Source: Methanobacterium sp. BRmetb2 | GTDB taxonomy: Archaea; Methanobacteriota; Methanobacteria; Methanobacteriales; Methanobacteriaceae | Direction: 5' to 3' | Assembly (NCBI GenBank): GCA_003491285.1 | Contig: CP022705.1 | Span: forward strand, 1,436,001-1,500,000 | DNA length: 64,000 nt | Shown: one piece after another, positions 35,463-44,245 of the stretch | Layout of the letters: each line of letters starts with the position of its first letter | Position numbering within the stretch: position 1 is the first letter of the stretch | The notes under the pieces: generated by a model | What the model was told of the DNA's origin: nothing | The model's input: the letters and a program-made list of their open reading frames with translations, nothing else | Databases searched by the model: none | Position numbers and translations under genes: made by a program

Positions 35463-36266
35463 TTAGTAAGAATAATTCTCTTCGCCATCAAAGTATATTT
35501 CATCCAGATCAAAAATTTTTCTAAAAGCAGGCTCTCTACTTTTTTCTTCATTTATGTGGGCTAAGATACCAGGTAATCTTCCGATCATAAATATCCCGCA
35601 CCCTAAATTCCAATTAAAGCCTAAATCAGATAATATGGCTGCGTTAGCTCCATCTATGTTCATTTTGATTCCTTTGGTTTCTAAAAGCAGGTTTTCAATA
35701 CATAATGCAAGTTCAGCGTGTTTGCCAAGACAATTATATTTCCGAGATATATCCATCAAAGTTAAAGCTCGGGGGTCTGCATCGTGGTATCTGTGACCAA
35801 AACCTGGTATTTTCTTGTTATTTTCAAGTTTGTTGTAAACCACTTCTTGAGCAACATCCTCCATATTGTTATGGACTGAATTTTCAAGATTTTCCTGTAG
35901 AAGTTGCATTGATTTTTCTATGGCTCCGGCATGATTTTCTCCAAAAGCCAGCATACCCCCGGCCAGGCAGGCCTGAATTGGAGATCCTGAAGAGGCAATT
36001 AGTCTGGCGGCTTGTGTACTGGGGGGTGTAACGCCGTGGTCACAAAATGAGACCAGCACAGCTTCGAACATTTTAGCCTCCTTTTTTGATGGTATTTCGC
36101 CTTTTATTAGTAAATAAACCATTTCGGAAAAAGAAAGGTTTTCAATCAAATCTTCCTGTGGATAGCCTCTAGTTATTAATCTGTTTGGTTCTACTTTTGT
36201 TATTGCGGTTTTCCACTTAGGATTTTTCGGTTTGAAAATATCTTTTAGGACTTCTTCAGTTATCAT
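35463..36266 (-). CDS. Short citrate synthase / citryl-CoA lyase homologue
   Basis: 267 residues of the citrate synthase superfamily, much shorter than true citrate synthases (about 370-430). Family blocks include ITRGYPQEDLIENLSFSEMV near the start, SFCDHGVTPPSTQAARLIAS with the substrate His (about 92-111), and PGFGHRYHDADPRA (about 153-166), with the second key His. The size is that of citryl-CoA lyase-type proteins; the reaction in methanogens is not established. It is transcribed alone on the minus strand. Confidence 0.85.
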   Translation of the reverse strand: MITEEVLKDIFKPKNPKWKTAITKVEPNRLITRGYPQEDLIENLSFSEMVYLLIKGEIPSKKEAKMFEAVLVSFCDHGVTPPSTQAARLIASSGSPIQACLAGGMLAFGENHAGAIEKSMQLLQENLENSVHNNMEDVAQEVVYNKLENNKKIPGFGHRYHDADPRALTLMDISRKYNCLGKHAELALCIENLLLETKGIKMNIDGANAAILSDLGFNWNLGCGIFMIGRLPGILAHINEEKSREPAFRKIFDLDEIYFDGEENYSY

Positions 36267-36414
36267 AATGGAAGCTAATATAATGAAATGATATATTTAA
36301 GTTTAACGCTTTTAGTACAGTATTGGACACAAAATGTGATTTAATTAGCTTTTGGATTTAATACCCTCGTTTGATAATTCACTAAATGTGATATTAATTG
36401 CACAAATAGTAACA

Positions 36415-36425
36415 TTTAAATACTG
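36415..36425 (+). promoter_or_regulatory. TATA box of the first pstS
   Basis: TTTAAATACTG, 31 bp before the start codon. The identical 11-mer stands in front of the second pstS at 37444-37454, suggesting shared control of the two genes. Confidence 0.5.
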
Positions 36426-36455
36426 CAATGACAAGGTTAAGTTTGAGGTGATTTA

Positions 36456-37277
36456 ATGGACACCAAATGGATAATAGGAATAATAGTAGTAATAGTGATA
36501 ATAATTGGTGCAGCTCTTGCCCTTGGTGGTGGCGGCCAACAAAGTGGAGGAACTATCCAAATAGCTGGTTCTACTTCAGTACAACCTGTAGCTGAAAAGC
36601 TTGCAGAAGTTTACACTAAATCCAACACTAATGTAAAGATAAATGTTCAAGGTGGAGGTTCAAGTGTAGGTGTTAAAAGTGCTGCTGATGGTACCGCAGA
36701 TATTGGAACATCTTCCAGAGAATTAAAAGATGATGAGAAAAATCAAGATTTAAAAACTTTCCAAATTGGAAAAGACGGTGTTGTTGTTGCAATTAACAAA
36801 GATAACACTGTGGAAGATTTGACCTCTGATCAGATAAAAGACATATTCAGTGGTAAAATCACCAACTGGAAAGACGTAGGTGGACCTGATGCAACTATAA
36901 ATGTAATAGTCAGAGAAGAAGGTTCAGGTACTAGAGACGCATTCGAAGAATTAGTAATGGGCAAAGAAACCAAAGTTAAAAGCGATGCTATTGTCCAAAG
37001 TTCAACCGAAGCAGTAAAACAGACAGTTGCACAAGACCCAAATGCTATTGGTTACATATCCTTAGCTCACATGAGCGATGATGTAAAAGCATTAAAAGTT
37101 GATGGTGTAGCACCTTCACAAGAAACAGTAAAAGATGGATCTTACAAAATTTCTAGACCATTCTTGTTTGTCACTAAAGGAGAGCCAACCGGCATAGTAA
37201 AAGCATTCATTGATTGGGTGCTTGGTCCTGAAGGACAAAAAGTTGTAGCAGATGAAGGAATTGTACCTAATACCTAA
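36456..37277 (+). CDS. pstS: Phosphate ABC transporter substrate-binding protein PstS (paralogue 1)
   Basis: A 273-residue extracytoplasmic phosphate-binding protein with an N-terminal membrane anchor (about 5-24) and no clear lipobox. Phosphate-binding loops are typical: AGSTSVQPVAEKLAE (about 37), VQGGGSSVGV, and REEGSGTRDAFEELV (about 153). ATG 36456 follows GAGGTGATTTA. It has its own TATA box and terminator, so this copy can be expressed apart from the rest of the pst operon. Confidence 0.94.
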   Translation: MDTKWIIGIIVVIVIIIGAALALGGGGQQSGGTIQIAGSTSVQPVAEKLAEVYTKSNTNVKINVQGGGSSVGVKSAADGTADIGTSSRELKDDEKNQDLKTFQIGKDGVVVAINKDNTVEDLTSDQIKDIFSGKITNWKDVGGPDATINVIVREEGSGTRDAFEELVMGKETKVKSDAIVQSSTEAVKQTVAQDPNAIGYISLAHMSDDVKALKVDGVAPSQETVKDGSYKISRPFLFVTKGEPTGIVKAFIDWVLGPEGQKVVADEGIVPNT

Positions 37278-37282
37278 AATAA

Positions 37283-37310
37283 AGTGGTTTAATACCACTA
37301 TTATTTTTTT
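37283..37310 (+). terminator. Terminator between the two pstS genes
   Basis: AGTGGT and ACCACT form a 6-bp stem over a 5-base loop, followed by a T-run to 37310. It begins a few bases after the pstS1 stop. Confidence 0.65.
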
Positions 37311-37311
37311 A

Positions 37312-37337
37312 AGGACATATATTCAGGACATATATTC
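37312..37337. repeat. Tandem 13-bp repeat AGGACATATATTC x2
   Basis: Two perfect head-to-tail copies directly after the pstS1 terminator T-run. Probably replication slippage; no evidence of a function. Confidence 0.6.
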
Positions 37338-37443
37338 AAATTGAATAATAAATCAAAATTTATATTATTAAAACTAATTCCGTATAATTTTATTAAAAAT
37401 TTATAATTATTAGATTACTTCAGTTTGCATTATCACTACATGA

Positions 37444-37454
37444 TTTAAATACTG
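37444..37454 (+). promoter_or_regulatory. TATA box of the second pstS / pst operon
   Basis: TTTAAATACTG, identical to the first pstS promoter element, 28 bp before the start. Both copies also have TTGCA about 18-20 bp upstream of the TATA run. Confidence 0.5.
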
Positions 37455-37481
37455 GTAGATAAAAGTATTTCATGGTGGTTA

Positions 37482-38297
37482 ATGATGAACTGGAAATATA
37501 TAATGGGCTTAGTAATCTTCATATTAATAATCGGTGCCTACATATTTGTCACATCCCAAAATCAATATGAAAGAATCGAAATAGCAGGTTCCACGTCCGT
37601 TCAACCGGTAGCAGAGAAATTGGCCCATAAGTATATGGAAATTAATCCGGATGTAAAAATAAATGTTCAGGGTGGAGGTTCAAGCTTAGGTATTAGAAGC
37701 GCATCACAAGCAATAGTAGATATTGGGATGAGTTCTAGAAACTTAGAACCGGATGAAAAGGAAAATTTAAACGAATATTTAATTGGAAAGGAAGGTATCG
37801 TTATCGCAGTCAATCTGGACAATCCTTTAGAGGATCTGAGCATAGAACAACTAAAAGATATTTTCAGTGGTAAAATCACCAATTGGAAAGAAGTAGGAGG
37901 ACCCGACGCTGAAATCAATGTGATTTCCAGAGAAGAAGGGTCTGGTACCAGATCAGCTTTTGAAGAGTTAGTAATGGGAGATACAAAAATCAGAAATGAT
38001 GCTATCATCCAAATTTCTACAGAATCAGTTAAACAAACAGTAAAACAGGATCCTTATGCAATTGGATTTGTTTCCCTATCACACATGAGTGATGATGTGA
38101 AAGCTTTAAAAGTTGATGGAGTTGCCCCATCTACAGCCACAATATCCGATGGATCATATAAATTACAAAGGCCGTTCCTGTTCTTAATAAAGGGTGAACC
38201 TACTGAAAGTGTTAAAGCATTTATGGATTGGGTTTTAGGGCCTGAAGGACAGGCCATCATCGAGGAAGAAAAGGTAGTACCTGCTAAAACCAGTTAA
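37482..38297 (+). CDS. pstS: Phosphate ABC transporter substrate-binding protein PstS (paralogue 2)
   Basis: 271 residues, a clear paralogue of the preceding PstS with the same anchor helix and phosphate-binding loops (AGSTSVQPVAEKLAH, VQGGGSSLGIRS, REEGSGTRSAFEELVMG). The two genes look like a local duplication that has since diverged in the N-terminal half. There are two adjacent ATGs (37482, 37485) behind GGTGG; either may be used. It leads the pstCAB genes. Confidence 0.94.
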   Translation: MMNWKYIMGLVIFILIIGAYIFVTSQNQYERIEIAGSTSVQPVAEKLAHKYMEINPDVKINVQGGGSSLGIRSASQAIVDIGMSSRNLEPDEKENLNEYLIGKEGIVIAVNLDNPLEDLSIEQLKDIFSGKITNWKEVGGPDAEINVISREEGSGTRSAFEELVMGDTKIRNDAIIQISTESVKQTVKQDPYAIGFVSLSHMSDDVKALKVDGVAPSTATISDGSYKLQRPFLFLIKGEPTESVKAFMDWVLGPEGQAIIEEEKVVPAKTS

Positions 38298-38428
38298 ATG
38301 AAAATTCAAATTAGATCCCATTCATTGATCAATTTATATTGAGAAATAATTTAGACCTGAAAATAAATTTTTCTAAAACTTATTCAATAATGTAACTTTA
38401 AAAATAGATAATTGACGAGGTACACTCA

Positions 38429-39304
38429 ATGTCAAAGAGAACTGATGAATTCTTAATAGAAAAGGGACTATTTTTAACCGCAGTATCTTCAATAATCATA
38501 ATAGGATTAATAATAGTATTCATATTTTTAGAAGGATTCCCGGCAATCCAAGATTATGGATTTTTCAATTTTGTATTTGGAATGGATTGGAGTCCTTCCG
38601 ATAATCAATTTGGAGTATTTCCCATGATCATAGGGTCATTGGGAATAACAGCACTATCTTTATTAATGGCCATACCATTGGGAATCTTCTGCGCCATATT
38701 TTTAGCTGAAGTTGCCCCTAATAGTATGAGAAAATTATTAAAACCAACCATTCAAACTTTAGCCGGTATACCATCAGTAGTATACGGATTTTTCGGACTA
38801 ATAATTTTAGTCCCATTCATGAGGGAACAATTTGGTGGTACTGGTTTTAGTATGTTTACAGCATCAATAATATTAACGGTGATGATTCTTCCAATCATAA
38901 TAAGTGTATCCGAAGATGCACTGCGATCTGTTCCTTTGGAATATAAAGAAGCATCACTCGCACTGGGTGCAACGCACTGGCAGACTATAAAAAATGTTAT
39001 ATTCCCCGCAGCTATACCTGGGGTGATAACATCTATTATTTTAGGTATGGGAAGAGCCGTTGGAGAAACTCTGGCCATAATTATGGTTGCAGGTAATGTG
39101 GTGCAAATACCTAACTCCATATTTGATCCAGTAAGGGCGTTGACATCGAATATAGCAATTGAAATGGGTTATGCAACGGGTATTCATTACAATGCCCTTT
39201 TTGCCACAGGTATTGTACTATTCTTCATGATAATTGTTCTTCTTATATTGGCCAATTATGTCCATTATAAAAAGAAGGTTACAATTGGGGGAGGATATTT
39301 ATGA
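38429..39304 (+). CDS. pstC: Phosphate ABC transporter permease PstC
   Basis: A 291-residue inner-membrane permease with six helices. The ABC-permease EAA loop EYKEASLALGATHWQTIKNVI (about 170-190) couples to PstB. An N-terminal helix precedes the GMDWSP segment typical of PstC. Start behind GAGGT; 131 bp after pstS2. It forms the channel together with PstA. Confidence 0.95.
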   Translation: MSKRTDEFLIEKGLFLTAVSSIIIIGLIIVFIFLEGFPAIQDYGFFNFVFGMDWSPSDNQFGVFPMIIGSLGITALSLLMAIPLGIFCAIFLAEVAPNSMRKLLKPTIQTLAGIPSVVYGFFGLIILVPFMREQFGGTGFSMFTASIILTVMILPIIISVSEDALRSVPLEYKEASLALGATHWQTIKNVIFPAAIPGVITSIILGMGRAVGETLAIIMVAGNVVQIPNSIFDPVRALTSNIAIEMGYATGIHYNALFATGIVLFFMIIVLLILANYVHYKKKVTIGGGYL

Positions 39305-39349
39305 AATCAATTACCCCCTTAATAAAAGCTGATTTTAGGAGGTTTAATA

Positions 39350-40201
39350 TTGAATTTTAGTTTACTATCTCCTAAAAATGCTCAAAGAATAATGAAAATG
39401 GTTTTTTGGGCTTCAGGAATTATAACTATACTGATTTTACTGGTCATAATAGGTTACGTAATAATTAAAGGATTGCCAGTTATCAATCTGGAATTTTTGT
39501 TTGCAGAACCTATAGATTCTGGTAAATCCGGCGGGATAATGCCGATGATAATATCCAGTGCCTACGTTACACTGGTTGCTATAGCAGTTGCCACGCCATT
39601 AGGTGTGGGTGCAGCTGTATATTTAAGTGAATATGCTGGTGAAAATACATTGGTGAGATTGATAAGGTTTGGAACAGAAACGCTGGCCTCTATTCCATCT
39701 ATAGTATTCGGTTTGTTTGGATTGGCATTTTTTGTGGTGTACCTTGGCTTAGGATGGAGTGTCCTATCTGGTGGTTTGACTTTAGCCCTAATGGCGCTTC
39801 CAACTATTTTAGCAGCTTCAGAAGTATCGATAGAATCTGTTAACAGATCTTACAGTGAGGGAAGTCTGGCTTTAGGTGCAACTAAATGGCAAACTGTTTA
39901 TAAAGTTGTGATACCTGCTGCACTTCCAGGAATAACTACTGGAGTAATATTGGGTGTGGCCCGAGCAGTTGCTGAAGCAGCAGCTATACTTTATACCGTG
40001 GGTGCTGCACTTGCTATTCCAATTTCACTTTTTGATCCAGCTAGGCCACTTCCTTTGCACTTATATATTCTGGCCACCGAGGGTATTTCACTAGATAATG
40101 CATACGGCACAGCAGCGGTACTGGTCATTTTAATACTGGTGATAACAGTTGTTACCAATACATTGATTGAAAGATACACTAAGAAGATGTTGGGGAGATA
40201 A
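39350..40201 (+). CDS. pstA: Phosphate ABC transporter permease PstA
   Basis: 283 residues, six helices. The EAA loop reads SYSEGSLALGATKWQTVYKV (about 162-181), and the PstA-type SGGIMPMI block is seen near residue 60. The start is TTG 39350, six bases after AGGAGG, with no suitable ATG nearby. The stop is one base before the pstB ATG. Confidence 0.95.
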   Translation: MNFSLLSPKNAQRIMKMVFWASGIITILILLVIIGYVIIKGLPVINLEFLFAEPIDSGKSGGIMPMIISSAYVTLVAIAVATPLGVGAAVYLSEYAGENTLVRLIRFGTETLASIPSIVFGLFGLAFFVVYLGLGWSVLSGGLTLALMALPTILAASEVSIESVNRSYSEGSLALGATKWQTVYKVVIPAALPGITTGVILGVARAVAEAAAILYTVGAALAIPISLFDPARPLPLHLYILATEGISLDNAYGTAAVLVILILVITVVTNTLIERYTKKMLGR

Positions 40202-40202
40202 A

Positions 40203-40958
40203 ATGGATTACCGAATAGAAGTTGAAGATTTAAATGTTTATTTTGATGAATTACATGTTTTAAAAGACTTAAACATCAAAATTCCTAAAAATCAGGTAAC
40301 CGCACTAATTGGACCATCTGGTTGTGGTAAATCAACATTTATAAGATCATTGAATAGGATGAACGACCTTATACCAACTTTTAGGCATGATGGGACTGTA
40401 CTTTTAGATGATGAAGAAATTTACGATCCTAGTGTTGATGTGGTTGACCTTAGAAAAAGAGTGGGAATGGTTTTCCAAAAACCGAATCCTTTCCCTAAAT
40501 CTATCTTTGATAATGTAGCCTATGGTTTACGGGTTCATGGGATGAATGATAAAACAGTATTACATGAGAAAGTTGAGGAAAGTTTAAGGGCTGCTGCTCT
40601 ATGGGATGAGGTTAAAGATAAGCTGGATAAATCAGCCTTAGGATTGTCTGGTGGACAACAGCAGAGGTTGTGCATTGCACGGACTATTGCAGTTGAACCC
40701 GAAGTAATATTGATGGATGAACCTTGTTCAGCTTTAGATCCAATTTCAACCACAAAAATAGAGGATTTAATTCATAAACTGAAGAAAGATTACACTATAA
40801 TTATTGTAACTCACAATATGCAGCAGGCAACTCGTGTTTCAAGATATACTGCATTTTTCTTGCACGGGGAAATCGTGGAAAGTGGTTTGACCGAGAGATT
40901 ATTTATAGAACCTGAAGATAAACGTACAGAGGATTATATTACTGGAAGATTTGGATAG
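40203..40958 (+). CDS. pstB: Phosphate ABC transporter ATPase PstB
   Basis: 251 residues. Walker A GPSGCGKST (about 38-46), LSGGQQQRL signature, Walker B VILMDEPCSALDP and the switch THN are intact, and the ERLFIEP..YITGRFG end is typical of PstB. The frame extends upstream to 40167 inside pstA, but ATG 40203 follows GGGGAGA and matches family length. It energises PstCA uptake. Confidence 0.96.
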   Translation: MDYRIEVEDLNVYFDELHVLKDLNIKIPKNQVTALIGPSGCGKSTFIRSLNRMNDLIPTFRHDGTVLLDDEEIYDPSVDVVDLRKRVGMVFQKPNPFPKSIFDNVAYGLRVHGMNDKTVLHEKVEESLRAAALWDEVKDKLDKSALGLSGGQQQRLCIARTIAVEPEVILMDEPCSALDPISTTKIEDLIHKLKKDYTIIIVTHNMQQATRVSRYTAFFLHGEIVESGLTERLFIEPEDKRTEDYITGRFG

Positions 40959-40977
40959 AAAATTAATCAGGTGGAAA

Positions 40978-41646
40978 ATGTTTAATGTAATATTACAAAA
41001 TAAATTATCCTCTTTAAGTGATAAAATTTTGGATTACAGCAATGAAACCAGTGAAAGAATCGATGAATCAGTAAATAGCTTTGTAGACAGTGAAATTACT
41101 TTAGCAAGAAAAATAATTGAATCAACAAATGAGATCAATATTAAAAGTTACGAAATTGAACATGAATGTCTTAAAATTTTAGGATTACATCAGCCAGTTG
41201 CCAAGGATTTAAGACTGGGAGCAGCACTTTTAAGGACCTCAATAGAATTGGAGAGAATCAACATTCTCGCTGCATACATATCCAGATATGCCATAGATTC
41301 TAAAGAAAAAGATTCAAATATACATAAACCTCCACATATTCAGTTAATGTCCCAAACAGTGCAAAGTATGTTAAAAGATGGTGTGGGTGCATTGATTAGT
41401 AAAGATTTACATCTTTTGAAGCGTTCAACCAAGAATTATTCATCTTTACAAGATTTTTATAATCAGATGTTCTTGCAATATGATGAAAGCATTTTTGGGA
41501 GTTCTCACATGTATCTCATGTTAGTAGGAAGGAATCTTTTAAGCATGGGGCATCATGTGATGGGTATGGCTGATAGAATTGCTTATACCATTGTTGGAAA
41601 GCGCGTAATGCATCATAAAGTATTTTATAATGTTTTAATGAGGTGA
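40978..41646 (+). CDS. phoU: PhoU phosphate signalling protein (copy 1)
   Basis: About 222 residues, all-helical, with two PhoU repeats. The block HQPVAKDLRLGAALLRTSIELERINILA (about 68-95) holds the metal-binding E/D-x-x-x-D pattern. It modulates Pst activity and signalling. The start is ATG 40978 behind AGGTGG; the frame reaches back into pstB. The second repeat is more diverged (GHHVMGMADRIAYTIVGKRV). Confidence 0.88.
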   Translation: MFNVILQNKLSSLSDKILDYSNETSERIDESVNSFVDSEITLARKIIESTNEINIKSYEIEHECLKILGLHQPVAKDLRLGAALLRTSIELERINILAAYISRYAIDSKEKDSNIHKPPHIQLMSQTVQSMLKDGVGALISKDLHLLKRSTKNYSSLQDFYNQMFLQYDESIFGSSHMYLMLVGRNLLSMGHHVMGMADRIAYTIVGKRVMHHKVFYNVLMR

Positions 41647-41655
41647 AATAGGTTA

Positions 41656-42108
41656 ATGTGGCTTCCACATAACGAACCCAATTTAGTAAAGACAGGCAAA
41701 TTAAAAGCATCTGAAATTTGCTCTTTGGGCTATATCCGGATTTTAAATGATGATAATGAATCTATACTGTTTATAGATGGTGAAATGGTAGTTGCCGGGT
41801 GGTATATAGATACTGATTCATTAAAAGAATTTTATGAGGTTAAAGCAGCCGAAGCTATAACAATTAAACCCGAATCTAAGATTGAAATACATGAACTAAA
41901 TTCAAATTTATTTAACGATCTAATTGAATTAAACGAAGAATGTAAACTATCTTTACCGGTAAAAATAAGCTACATTCTAGATAAAAATGTATTAGATAAT
42001 GAGGTCTCCAGGGAAGAGTTACTGGCAAAATATAGAATACGTGATCTATCTGAAAATGATGTTGATAATTTGATTGATGATTATAAATCGATGGGGAGGA
42101 TAAAATGA
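41656..42108 (+). CDS. Uncharacterised protein between two phoU genes
   Basis: 150 residues that I do not recognise with confidence; it faintly resembles DUF2226-like archaeal proteins. It has a mixed alpha/beta N-terminal part (GYIRILNDDNESILFIDGEMVVAGWYID, about 25-52), a central IKPESKIEIHEL strand and a C-terminal helix-rich region with EELLAKYRIRDLSENDVDNLI resembling a short helical DNA- or protein-binding end. It is acidic, has no membrane segment, and its stop overlaps the next phoU start by four bases (ATGA). Its place implies a role in phosphate signalling. Confidence 0.7.
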   Translation: MWLPHNEPNLVKTGKLKASEICSLGYIRILNDDNESILFIDGEMVVAGWYIDTDSLKEFYEVKAAEAITIKPESKIEIHELNSNLFNDLIELNEECKLSLPVKISYILDKNVLDNEVSREELLAKYRIRDLSENDVDNLIDDYKSMGRIK

Positions 42109-42761
42109 AAAAATATCCAAGAATACAATTTCGAAAGAAATTAAAGGATCTTAGGAAAGAAATTGATAAAATGGGGCAAGTTACAATTCAATCCCAAAAA
42201 AATGCAGCAGATGCCCTTGTAAATTATGATGAAGAACTGGTCAAAGATGTTATCAAATCTGGTAAAGAAATAAATTTGCTGGCTTTTAACTTAGAAAGGC
42301 ATTGTATAAGTATTATTGCTGCGGAACAGCCTGTTGCAAGTGATTTAAGATTTATTGAAGCGTGTATTAAGGTTTCCAGTCATCTTAAAAGAATAAATCA
42401 GAGGACAGTTGATATTGGAAAAACTGCAGAGTTACTAAAAGATGAAGAACTTCCAAAAGATGCTTTGAGAGTAGTTGGACATATGGCAGATATAGTCCAG
42501 ATGATGTTAAGTAAAAGTATTTACGCATTCCTTGATCAAAACATGGATATGGCAAGGGGCCTGAGATATGATGATGATAAAGTGGATGACCTTTTTGATG
42601 AAGCAATGGATCATATCACTAAAACCATGGCTAAAGACAACGAATCTATACCCTACATGGTTTATCTGCTTTTTGTTTCCAGGTATCTCAAAAGAATTGC
42701 CGACCGTGCAGTTAGTATAGGGGATCGAACCATATTTATGATGACCTGTGAAAAACCTTAA
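42105..42761 (+). CDS. phoU: PhoU phosphate signalling protein (copy 2)
   Basis: 218 residues, a full PhoU with both metal-binding blocks (EQPVASDLRFIEACIKVSSHLKRIN near 70 and YLLFVSRYLKRIADRAVSIGDR near 190). The second copy differs from copy 1 enough to imply separate roles, such as one binding PstB and one another partner. It overlaps the unknown gene upstream by four bases and is the last gene of the pst-pho operon. Confidence 0.92.
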   Translation: MKKYPRIQFRKKLKDLRKEIDKMGQVTIQSQKNAADALVNYDEELVKDVIKSGKEINLLAFNLERHCISIIAAEQPVASDLRFIEACIKVSSHLKRINQRTVDIGKTAELLKDEELPKDALRVVGHMADIVQMMLSKSIYAFLDQNMDMARGLRYDDDKVDDLFDEAMDHITKTMAKDNESIPYMVYLLFVSRYLKRIADRAVSIGDRTIFMMTCEKP

Positions 42762-42774
42762 ATTAAAAAATGAT

Positions 42775-42811
42775 TATTCTTTCTTTTTTTATTTTTTTTA
42801 AATTTTAATGA
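42775..42811 (+). terminator. T-rich terminator of the pst operon
   Basis: Several T-runs (up to eight T) within 50 bp after the last phoU stop, without a strong hairpin, as expected for intrinsic termination in archaea. Confidence 0.45.
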
Positions 42812-42930
42812 TTGTCGTTCTATTTAGTTAATATAAATAAATACTACTTTTAAAAGTTTGTGAATTGATTTACGTGAAATTTAAAATTGTATAATAATGA
42901 TTTACAATATAATTAAACTAAAAATAAAAA

Positions 42931-43770
42931 TTAAGGTTTTAAAGTAGCACTGACATGTCTTCCAGCCCAGCACTGAATACAAACACCAATAGGTAATCCT
43001 GCAGTATGTGTATCAGCTAATAAAATTTTAACATCCAATGCCGTGGTATTACCACCAAGACCCATAGGTCCAATACCAGAACCATTGATTTCATCAAGTA
43101 TACTGGTTTCCAAATCTGCAATTTTTTTATCAGGATGACGCTGCCCAACTTTGTCCAGTAAAGCTTTTTTTGCAAGCTTTAATGCCATATCTGAGGAACC
43201 ACCAATTCCAACTCCTACAATAGTAGGGGGGCATGGTTTTCCACCAGCAGCAACAACAGTTTCCACCACAAATTTTTTAATACCTTCAACACCCTCACCC
43301 GGCAGGGCCATTTTCAGAGCATTATTGTTTTCGGAACCAAAACCTTTAGGAAAAACAGTGAATTCTATTTCTTCTTCTTCAATAAGTTCTATATCAACTT
43401 GAGGAATTTTATTACCGGTGTTGTTACCTGTATTTTTACGAGTTAGTGGATTGACTACGTTGGGCCTTAGAGGAACTTCTTTGGTGGCTTTTTTAACTCC
43501 TCTTCTAATTCCTTCATATAAATTTTCCACTTGAACATTTCCCATTTTTACAAAAACAATGGGAAGACCGGTATCTTGGCACATGGGTATTTGCATTTTT
43601 TCTGCTGCTTTGATATTATCCAGAATAGCCTTGAGATTTAACTTGGCAATATCATCACATTCATTGTTATAAGCTTCTTCAAGAGCAGTAACAACATCTT
43701 CAGGCAGTTTTATGACGGCTTCTTTGAATAAATTACAGATAGTATCTTCTATCATTTTTATGCTAATCAT
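42931..43770 (-). CDS. Fumarate hydratase class I, alpha (N-terminal) subunit
   Basis: About 279 residues of the two-subunit class I fumarase; it interconverts fumarate and malate in the incomplete reductive TCA branch. The iron-sulfur Cys in PMCQDTGLP, the GxGG block VGVGIGGSSDMALKLAKKALL, and the GPMGLGGNTTALDVKI block are family signatures. The beta subunit is not in this window. The start is uncertain (TTG 43779, ATG 43770 or ATG 43755) because no clear ribosome-binding site is seen. It lies downstream of por on the same strand. Confidence 0.9.
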   Translation of the reverse strand: MISIKMIEDTICNLFKEAVIKLPEDVVTALEEAYNNECDDIAKLNLKAILDNIKAAEKMQIPMCQDTGLPIVFVKMGNVQVENLYEGIRRGVKKATKEVPLRPNVVNPLTRKNTGNNTGNKIPQVDIELIEEEEIEFTVFPKGFGSENNNALKMALPGEGVEGIKKFVVETVVAAGGKPCPPTIVGVGIGGSSDMALKLAKKALLDKVGQRHPDKKIADLETSILDEINGSGIGPMGLGGNTTALDVKILLADTHTAGLPIGVCIQCWAGRHVSATLKP

Positions 43771-43813
43771 TTGAATCAACAGTTGTCTTGGATTAAAAAA
43801 AGAAATAGTTTAA

Positions 43814-44245
43814 TTAGTACTTCATGATTGCTTTGACTTTTTCCAATTCTTTAACAACTTTCTCACGTTTTTCAAACGCAGCGTCCTGAGAATCAGTTTT
43901 AAGAGCATTTTTAGGGCATGTAAGTACACAAACTGGTTCTTTAAGGTCTATACAGAGGTTGCATTTTTTGGCAATACCATTTTCATCCATGTGGATTGCG
44001 CCAATTGGACAGGAGTCTCTACAAAGACCACAACCTATGCATTTATCTTCGTCAATTATTATGGCACCATCAATTTCCTCTATAGCGTTTTCGGGGCATA
44101 CTGTTAAGCAGGGTGCTCGTTCAGGGGAACAGTGTAAACATGTGATAGGTACTCCATCTATCACTCTGATGGCGTTTTGAGGACATTCTCGCTCACATTT
44201 CATACAGGAATCGCAAAGTTCTGGTTGTGAAATTAATTCTTTCAT
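43814..44245 (-). CDS. porF: Pyruvate oxidoreductase-associated ferredoxin PorF
   Basis: A 143-residue polyferredoxin. Cys clusters occur at CDSCMKCERECP (11-22), CLHCSPERAPCLTVCP, CIGCGLCRDSCP and CNLCIDLKEPVCVLTCP, allowing about four [4Fe-4S] sites. In Methanobacteriales the por cluster carries two such accessory proteins, PorE and PorF. It overlaps porE by four bases. Probable role: electron transfer from Por. Confidence 0.88.
   Translation of the reverse strand: MKELISQPELCDSCMKCERECPQNAIRVIDGVPITCLHCSPERAPCLTVCPENAIEEIDGAIIIDEDKCIGCGLCRDSCPIGAIHMDENGIAKKCNLCIDLKEPVCVLTCPKNALKTDSQDAAFEKREKVVKELEKVKAIMKY

Noticed and set aside
35354..35551. Open frame of 65 codons on the minus strand
   Set aside because: It overlaps the end of the citrate-synthase homologue in another frame, has no ribosome-binding site and no recognisable protein features.
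39301..39360. Nineteen-codon open frame between pstC and pstA
   Set aside because: It overlaps the pstC stop and runs through the pstA ribosome-binding site; it has no ribosome-binding site of its own that is not part of pstC.
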